Assembly (NCBI GenBank): GCA_947084925.1
Contig: CAMTUJ010000006.1
Coordinates: 15,720 to 79,719, forward strand
Direction: 5' to 3'
Source: JAGPUQ01 sp947084925
GTDB taxonomy: Bacteria; Pseudomonadota; Gammaproteobacteria; Pseudomonadales; Porticoccaceae
DNA length: 64,000 nucleotides
Shown: in pieces, positions 58,803 to 64,000 of the stretch
Layout of the letters: the number at the start of each line of letters is the position of its first letter
Position numbering within the stretch: position 1 is the stretch's first letter
The notes under the pieces: model-generated
Database searches by the model: none
What the model was told of the DNA's origin: nothing
Seen by the model: only the letters and a program-made list of their open reading frames with translations
Program-made: the position numbers and the translations under genes

Positions 58803-59951
58803 GTGGGCGGACCGCTGACAGGTATCAAGGTAGTCGAAATGGCCGGTATCGGGCCGGCGCCGATGTGCGCAATGATGCTGTCGGACATGGGCGCCGAAGT
58901 GATCCGCGTCGACCGTGTCCAGGATGCCGGGCTCGGCATCGCGATGCAGCCCGAATTCAGTTATCTGACCCGTGGCCGGCCATCGATCGCCATGGACCTC
59001 AAGAACCCGGACGCCATCGCGACCCTGCTGCAATTGATCGACAGCGCCGACGTGGTGCTCGAAGGTTTCCGCCCCGGCGTCATGGAACGCCTCGGTCTGG
59101 GGCCTGACGTGTGCCTCGCGCGCAACCCAAAACTGGTGTTCGCCCGCGTTACCGGTTGGGGCCAGGAAGGACCCCTGTCGGCCAGCGCCGGCCACGATCT
59201 GAACTACATCGCCCTCTCCGGCGCCCTGCACGCGATCGGGCGCAGCAACGCCGAGCCGCCGGCGATCCCTCTCAATCTGGTGGGTGACTTCGGCGGCGGC
59301 ACCATGTTTGTACTCACCGGCATTCTTGCCGCGCTGCTCGAATGCAAAAGCTCCGGCAAGGGTCAGGTCGTGGATGCCGGCATGGTGGACGGCGCATTGT
59401 CGCTGATGACTTCCATCTATGGCATGAAGGCAGCCGGCATCCAGTCCGATCGCCGCGCGGAAAATATCCTCGACAGCGGATCGCATTTTTACAATGTGTA
59501 CGAAACCAGCGATGGCAAATACGTTTCCATCGGTTCGATCGAGAAGAAATTCTACGAAGAGCTGCTGGAAAAACTGGAGTTGAATCCGGAGACGCTGCCC
59601 AAACAGATGGACCGCAGCCAGTGGCCGGCGATGAAAGAAAAAATGGTAGCGATCTTCCGCACCAAAACCCGCGATGAATGGTGCCGGATCATGGAAAACA
59701 CCGACATCTGCTTCGCGCCGGTGCTGACGCTGGACGAAGCGCCGCGGTATCCCCACAACCGCGAACGCAACGCCTTTGTCGAAGTCGCGGGCCAACTGCA
59801 CCCGGCGCCGGCGCCACGTTTCAGCCGCACGCCCTCGTCGATCAAGGGACCGGCCCCGCGCGCCGGTTCCAACACCGACGCCGCACTCGCGGCCTGGGGG
59901 ATCGACAGCGCGCAACTGGCACGGCTGCGCACGGCGGGAGCCATCGCCTAG
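58803..59951 (+). CDS. Alpha-methylacyl-CoA racemase-like CoA-transferase family III enzyme
   Basis: This 382-residue protein belongs to the CaiB/AMACR family: GIKVVEMAGIGPAPMCAMMLSDMGAEVIRVDR, DLKNPDAIATLLQLI and LEGFRPGVMERLGLGPDV. GHDLNYIALSGALHAIGR holds the catalytic His of AMACR, and LVGDFGGGTM the catalytic Asp. These point to a racemase rather than a CoA transferase. AMACR converts 2R- to 2S-methyl-branched acyl-CoA for beta-oxidation of sterol side chains or branched acids. GTG at 58803 follows TGAGGAGGCAACC, a very strong site. A perfect terminator follows. Confidence 0.9.
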   Translation: MGGPLTGIKVVEMAGIGPAPMCAMMLSDMGAEVIRVDRVQDAGLGIAMQPEFSYLTRGRPSIAMDLKNPDAIATLLQLIDSADVVLEGFRPGVMERLGLGPDVCLARNPKLVFARVTGWGQEGPLSASAGHDLNYIALSGALHAIGRSNAEPPAIPLNLVGDFGGGTMFVLTGILAALLECKSSGKGQVVDAGMVDGALSLMTSIYGMKAAGIQSDRRAENILDSGSHFYNVYETSDGKYVSIGSIEKKFYEELLEKLELNPETLPKQMDRSQWPAMKEKMVAIFRTKTRDEWCRIMENTDICFAPVLTLDEAPRYPHNRERNAFVEVAGQLHPAPAPRFSRTPSSIKGPAPRAGSNTDAALAAWGIDSAQLARLRTAGAIA

Positions 59952-59990
59952 CACCTGTCCGGAACCGGTCGCCAGCGGGTTGGCGGCTCA

Positions 59991-60025
59991 AAAAAGGCCG
60001 GTGTTGTTCGAACACCGGCCTTTTT
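59991..60025. terminator. Bidirectional intrinsic terminator
   Basis: A perfect 15-bp stem (59991-60005 and 60011-60025) with loop GTTCG is flanked by A and T runs, so it works on both strands. It ends the AMACR-like gene on the plus strand and the MMPL exporter gene on the minus strand. Confidence 0.93.
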
Positions 60026-60040
60026 GTTGCCTGGATGAAA

Positions 60041-62449
60041 TCAGGCAGGCGATGGCGTGCCCATGCGCAACCTGGCTGGCAGCAGCCAACGCGCCAGCGC
60101 CGGGAGCATCAGGATCGCGCCGAGCATGTTGGTCAGGAACAGGAAGGTGAGCAGGATGCCCATGTCAGCCTGGAACTTGAGAGATGCGAAGACCCAAGTA
60201 CAGACACCGGCGCCGAGCGTCAAACCGATAAAGATCACGGCCTTGCCGGTCATCTTCATGGCCTTGTAAAACGCCTCATAGAGCGAGTCGCCTGTCTTCA
60301 AAAACCCGCTCATGGAGGCGTAGATGTAGATCGCGTAATCGACCCCGACTCCGACCCCCAACGCCATCATCGGCAAGGTGTTCACCTTCAGGCCGATTTC
60401 CAGCATCACCATCATGGCGTTGCCCAGCAGGGAGACAATCACCAGGGGAATGACGATGCACATGGTACCGACCACCGAGCGGAACGCCAGCAGCACCAGC
60501 ACAATGGTCACGCCATACACCCAGCCGAGCATGGGCTTCTCAGCCGCGGAGACCGTCTGATTGGTGGCGCCGATGATGCCGACATTACCCGCGGCGAGAC
60601 GCAGCTTGAAGCGTTCCGGCGGGAGCCCGGCCTGGTACGCTTTGATACCGGCGATGATGGTATCGATGGTCTCGGCCTTATGGTCGACCGTGTAGATATG
60701 CACCGGCATGGCAGTACAGTCCGCATTCATCAGCTCCTTGCCGCCACCACCCATGTGATAGAGGGACGACGACATGCTGTAGCTGTTGCGGGACAATTCG
60801 TACCAGCGCGCGCTGCCCTCATTGTTGGCGGCCATGATGACTTTCATCGCCCGCGCCAGGGAGTCGACCGACTGCACGCCGGGAAGATTACTGGCGTACC
60901 AGGCGAATCGATCCATTTCCTTCATGATGTCGTAGTCCACGCAGGCATTGCTCGGCGCCTCCACGATCACCGACAGTTTGTCGACGCCGATCGAGAACTT
61001 CTGGGCAATCGCGTTGCTGTCCAGGTTGTACCGGGCCTCCGGGCGCAGCTCCGGAATGCCGGCATGAAGATCGCCGATCGCCAGCTCCCGGCCCTTGACG
61101 ATACCGAACGCGGTCAACACTGCTACCAGCGCCAGAATGATCAATGCCGGCTTCGTCTCGGTGGCGCGAGCAATGAAACGCCACAGCGGATCGCGCCGCA
61201 CTTCCGATTCCCGATGCCGGCGCCGATATCCTTCGAGGTCACTAATTTTCACATAGGACAACATCACAGGCAGCAGAATCATTTTGGTAAACAGCATGAT
61301 CGCCATACCGATACTGGCCGTCACGGCAGTCTCGCGCACAATCCCGATTTCAATCAGCAGAATAGTGGCGAAGCTCACCGAGGTGGTAATAACCGCCAAT
61401 GCCCCCGGCATCAGCAGCCGCCGGAAAGTGCGCTGCGCCGCTTCCATGCTGTCCACGCCATGCGGAATCTCCGGCGCCGGAACCATGGGCCGCCCCTTGG
61501 CATCCGTATCCCCGCCATACATCACTTCGCCCATCCAGCCACTGATCATCTGGACGCCATGACTGACACCGATCGCAAATACCAGGAACGGCACCAGAAT
61601 CGACATGGGATCCAGCCCGTATCCCAGCATATCCAGGGACCCGAGGAGCCCCACCACCGCCACCATGGATACCGTCGGGGGCAGCAGGGACAAAATAACC
61701 GATCGGGTGTAAAACCAAAGCAGAATCCCGGTAACCACCAGCGTGATTCCAAAGAAGGTCACTACATCCCTGGCTCCATCGGCGATATCCCCGGTCGACT
61801 TGGCAAACCCGATGATGCGCACATCGATGGCGTCCGTCTCGAATCGCGCGCGGATCTTGCCTTCCAGATCCGCCGCTATCTTCTGGTAATCGAGGGGTTC
61901 GCGCGTGGTCGGATCGCGCTCGATCAACTCTGCCCGGATCAGGGCCCCGGAAAAATCATTGGCCACCAAGTTGCCGAGACGCCCGGACTTGATGATGTTG
62001 TTGCGGACGATGGGCATCCATTCCTCGGTGGGCCGGAACTCCGCGGGGACCACGTTACCGCCCGAGAAGCCGTCCTCCACCACTTCGATATAGCGGACAT
62101 TCGGCGTGAAGATCGACGTCACGGTGGAGCGCGCAATCCCGGGCAGGAAAAACACTTCGTCGGTGGCAAGCTTCATGGCCTCGAAGAATTCGGGGTTGAA
62201 TATCGTGCCTTCCTTCTGGATCAGAGCGACGACGATCTGATTTCCGGTGCCGAAATCGTCCTGATAATGTACGAGCGTCTTGATGTACTCATGATTGAAC
62301 GGCAGCAGCTTCTCGAAACCGGCATCAACGCGCAGCTTGAGCGCGTTGATGCCCATGAACGCGGTCAGAACGGTGAACAGGACCAGAATCAGGATACGAT
62401 TCGAAAACATCAGTCGTATCGTACGATCCATCAAGGTTTCCTTCGTCAT
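60041..62449 (-). CDS. MMPL/RND superfamily exporter
   Basis: This 802-residue inner-membrane protein has the two-fold RND layout: one N-terminal helix, a large periplasmic loop, then five helices, repeated. Visible marks are FGITLVVTGILLWFYTRS, FLVFAIGVSHGVQMISGW and MMALGVGVGVDYAIYIYA, including the GxxxD-like motif expected for proton coupling. The hydrophobe/amphiphile exporters of this type are often found with YCF48-like proteins (as here) and with hydrocarbon- or steroid-degradation genes. ATG at 62449 follows AGGTAGATGCC. The final substrate is unknown. Confidence 0.9.
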   Translation of the reverse strand: MTKETLMDRTIRLMFSNRILILVLFTVLTAFMGINALKLRVDAGFEKLLPFNHEYIKTLVHYQDDFGTGNQIVVALIQKEGTIFNPEFFEAMKLATDEVFFLPGIARSTVTSIFTPNVRYIEVVEDGFSGGNVVPAEFRPTEEWMPIVRNNIIKSGRLGNLVANDFSGALIRAELIERDPTTREPLDYQKIAADLEGKIRARFETDAIDVRIIGFAKSTGDIADGARDVVTFFGITLVVTGILLWFYTRSVILSLLPPTVSMVAVVGLLGSLDMLGYGLDPMSILVPFLVFAIGVSHGVQMISGWMGEVMYGGDTDAKGRPMVPAPEIPHGVDSMEAAQRTFRRLLMPGALAVITTSVSFATILLIEIGIVRETAVTASIGMAIMLFTKMILLPVMLSYVKISDLEGYRRRHRESEVRRDPLWRFIARATETKPALIILALVAVLTAFGIVKGRELAIGDLHAGIPELRPEARYNLDSNAIAQKFSIGVDKLSVIVEAPSNACVDYDIMKEMDRFAWYASNLPGVQSVDSLARAMKVIMAANNEGSARWYELSRNSYSMSSSLYHMGGGGKELMNADCTAMPVHIYTVDHKAETIDTIIAGIKAYQAGLPPERFKLRLAAGNVGIIGATNQTVSAAEKPMLGWVYGVTIVLVLLAFRSVVGTMCIVIPLVIVSLLGNAMMVMLEIGLKVNTLPMMALGVGVGVDYAIYIYASMSGFLKTGDSLYEAFYKAMKMTGKAVIFIGLTLGAGVCTWVFASLKFQADMGILLTFLFLTNMLGAILMLPALARWLLPARLRMGTPSPA

Positions 62450-62515
62450 GGCATCTACCTTTCGTAACGTTAAGCCGTGCTCTGAATGAGCGCGCCCCTG
62501 ATATCACGGTGCTAG

Positions 62516-63682
62516 CTAGAGTGGAAAAATCTGCGCGCCGGCCTCGCCGAACAGCAGCAACGAATCAGCGCCCATTTTTTGGGCCGACACAAAGCCGTTG
62601 AATCCGGAGTAGGGGATTCGTTCCGCGGTCGCACTGCCGGCGCTGAGGCGAAACAGGGTGCCACCGCTGCCGACGATAATGACCTCGCCGTCATCCATTT
62701 CGATCACATCATTGATATTGGTGGTGACGCCGCCGGTAGCGATCGGTGTCCAGGTATTGCCAAGGTCAGTGGATCGAAAAATGTGTCCGCGCAGGCCGTA
62801 GGCCAACAGCTCGCCCGAGCCCAACTGCCTGATGCCGAAAAACGATCCTACATAAGGGGATTCGATAACGCGCCAGGGGGAATTCGCAGGGTTGGCGGCC
62901 GCATTCTCCGCCTCGGCATCCCCGGCAGCTTCAACATCATCTTCTTCCTCTGAATCGACTGCTTGCTCCGCGTCGTCGTCAACCGCGCTCAGTTTCGGAT
63001 CGTAATGCAACAGCGTACCCAGTTCGCCCACGATCAGGAATCCGTCGCCGAGGCGCTGGAATGCATTGAAGTTGGGCTCGGGCTCCTTGTCCGCGGCCTC
63101 AAGCTGTTCGCGCAGCTTGTCCGTACCCACGGTTTTCCAGCTGGCTCCGCCGTCTTCGGTGACCAGCATCAGCGAAAACGCGCCAATCGCCCAGCCGCGA
63201 AGCTTGTCCGCAAAGTAAATATCCAGAATCGGTTTGGGCAAATCGCCGCCGGGAATGACGTCCTCGTATTGAATCATCCAGTTTTCGCCACCGTCCGTGG
63301 TGTGCAAAATGAGGGTGTCATGGCCGGCTGCCCAACCCTCCCGGTCATCCACGAAGAACACCGTGGTCAACAACACCTGGGACGGCACATTGGCTTGCGT
63401 CCAGGTTTTGCCATCCTTCGAATAAACGATGTTGCCATAGGCGCCTACCGCAACGACGCGGTCCGACAGCCTGGCCGAATCGGTCAGCAAAGCCTTGCTC
63501 GCAAGGGCTGACCGGATGGCAGGGATCTGCAAAGACTCCCCAGCCCGAACGCCACCCGCAACCACCATGCTGGCGAGCAGCAGCACAAACTGCCCGAACC
63601 GGGGCCACGGCAGAACTTTGGCGACGGCACCTGCGCGCGAAGACCCGGCGGCAACCCGTGTCCGGCAATGCGTGAATTCCAT
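62516..63682 (-). CDS. YCF48-like beta-propeller, exported
   Basis: This 388-residue protein has an N-terminal hydrophobic signal segment (FVLLLASMVVAGGVRA), so it is exported. It then shows repeated propeller blades with Asp-box-like turns: VYSKDGKTWTQANVP, ILHTTDGGENWMIQYED, VTEDGGASWKTVG and FRSTDLGNTWTPIATGG. That is the YCF48/BNR-like family, named for a photosystem II assembly factor but common in heterotrophs beside MMPL exporters. A low-complexity acidic stretch (VDSEEEDDVEAAGDAEAENAAA) splits two blades. ATG at 63682 follows GGGAACAGATT. It is 66 bp upstream of the exporter gene and probably in one operon. Confidence 0.82.
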   Translation of the reverse strand: MEFTHCRTRVAAGSSRAGAVAKVLPWPRFGQFVLLLASMVVAGGVRAGESLQIPAIRSALASKALLTDSARLSDRVVAVGAYGNIVYSKDGKTWTQANVPSQVLLTTVFFVDDREGWAAGHDTLILHTTDGGENWMIQYEDVIPGGDLPKPILDIYFADKLRGWAIGAFSLMLVTEDGGASWKTVGTDKLREQLEAADKEPEPNFNAFQRLGDGFLIVGELGTLLHYDPKLSAVDDDAEQAVDSEEEDDVEAAGDAEAENAAANPANSPWRVIESPYVGSFFGIRQLGSGELLAYGLRGHIFRSTDLGNTWTPIATGGVTTNINDVIEMDDGEVIIVGSGGTLFRLSAGSATAERIPYSGFNGFVSAQKMGADSLLLFGEAGAQIFPL

Positions 63683-63862
63683 AATCTGTTCCCAGCGTTG
63701 AAGTACGGATCAGCGTGCGGGAGGTCGCATACCTGGCCATGGCAATGGCAATGGCACGACGACCGAACAAACCGCTTCCACGTTCGATTGCTCTGTTATT
63801 TTTCGTCTTGCGCTTGGCACCTTTGTCGTGTGCCTGAAACTCGTGTCTGGCTTTCTTTATTA

Positions 63863-64000
63863 CTCATAAGTCAGAAATATAGGCTACAGAAGGATGTCTG
63901 AAGAACGAGCGGACCAGTGTGACGTTGGTGCCGATGTTCCGCAGTTGTTCGTGCACACGTGCTTGCAGGTTTTCACCTATCTTCAGTGGGCGTCTGGCTA
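63863..64000 (-). CDS. Partial unidentified protein, C-terminus only
   Basis: About 45 residues of an open frame enter from the right edge on the minus strand and end at a stop at 63863-63865. The visible end reads RRPLKIGENLQARVHEQLRN, then IGTNVTLVRSFFRHPSVAYIS and a stop. I do not recognise it. It could be a real gene end or chance, as no ribosome site or start can be seen inside the window. Confidence 0.3.

Noticed and set aside
59678..62467. 929-residue plus-strand frame opposite the MMPL exporter gene
   Set aside because: Rich in His, Gln and Arg with no recognisable domain, it is antisense to a clear membrane exporter.
63668..63901. 77-residue plus-strand frame near the right edge
   Set aside because: No recognisable sequence and it overlaps the start of the YCF48-like gene on the other strand.

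Overview
This window looks like chromosomal DNA of a GC-rich gammaproteobacterium. The main support is gene order. One block runs rne / rluC / maf(yceF) / yceD / rpmF / plsX / fabD / fabG / acpP / pabC, and others are queA-tgt-secD-secF and rnr ... rlmB. All of these are classic gammaproteobacterial neighbourhoods. Accessory genes (Baeyer-Villiger-type monooxygenase, AMACR-type CoA enzyme, MMPL/RND exporter with a YCF48-like partner, DUF779 plus aldehyde dehydrogenase) suggest an organism that handles hydrophobic or aromatic carbon; that is an inference. I cannot name the species.

Layout. Positions 1-11150 hold the fatty-acid/RNA housekeeping block: pabC (cut by the window edge), acpP, fabG, fabD, plsX, rpmF, yceD, then maf, rluC and rne with a long leader, then a transaldolase. 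Both condensing-enzyme genes expected in this cluster (fabH between plsX and fabD, fabF between acpP and pabC) are missing. Positions 11360-25680 hold a DoxX protein, an M13 lipoprotein peptidase, secDF, tgt, queA (no yajC), a luciferase-like oxidoreductase, tRNA-Leu(CAA), a CDP-alcohol phosphatidyltransferase, rlmB, an SMP-30-like protein, rnr and tRNA-Leu(CAG). The 3' end of tRNA-Leu(CAG) is repeated 661 bp downstream, bracketing a hicBA toxin-antitoxin pair whose toxin gene is frameshifted. A monooxygenase gene with its own promoter and terminator follows.

Positions 28830-38870 are a mobile-element island. They hold a truncated HDOD gene, a decayed ISL3-type transposase gene split by an apparently intact IS630 element, a second IS630 fragment, and a very GC-rich cargo segment. 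The cargo is an AMP-ligase/ACP/acyltransferase fusion, an MFS protein and an alpha/beta-hydrolase stump. A dead IS256 element and an internally deleted IS1182-type transposase gene close the island, next to tRNA-Asp and tRNA-Val.

Positions 39430-64000 return to mostly intact genes: queD, a DUF503 gene, thpR, DUF779 plus aldehyde dehydrogenase, trmA, an AEC carrier, murI, an IS30 remnant and corA. A sulfide/persulfide operon follows (ArsR-rhodanese fusion, DsrE-like, persulfide dioxygenase, MFS), with a clear operator and an apparently leaderless start. Then come a second toxin-antitoxin pair, a KgtP-like transporter, an ABM monooxygenase, a frameshifted mgtA, uup, an AMACR gene and an MMPL exporter with a YCF48-like protein.

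The genome shows active decay. At least nine genes in 64 kb are broken or truncated, five of them mobile-element genes. The three most notable items are the fatty-acid cluster lacking both condensing enzymes, the 881-residue ligase-carrier-acyltransferase protein carried between insertion sequences, and the sulfur operon whose repressor operator overlaps both the -10 box and a leaderless start.
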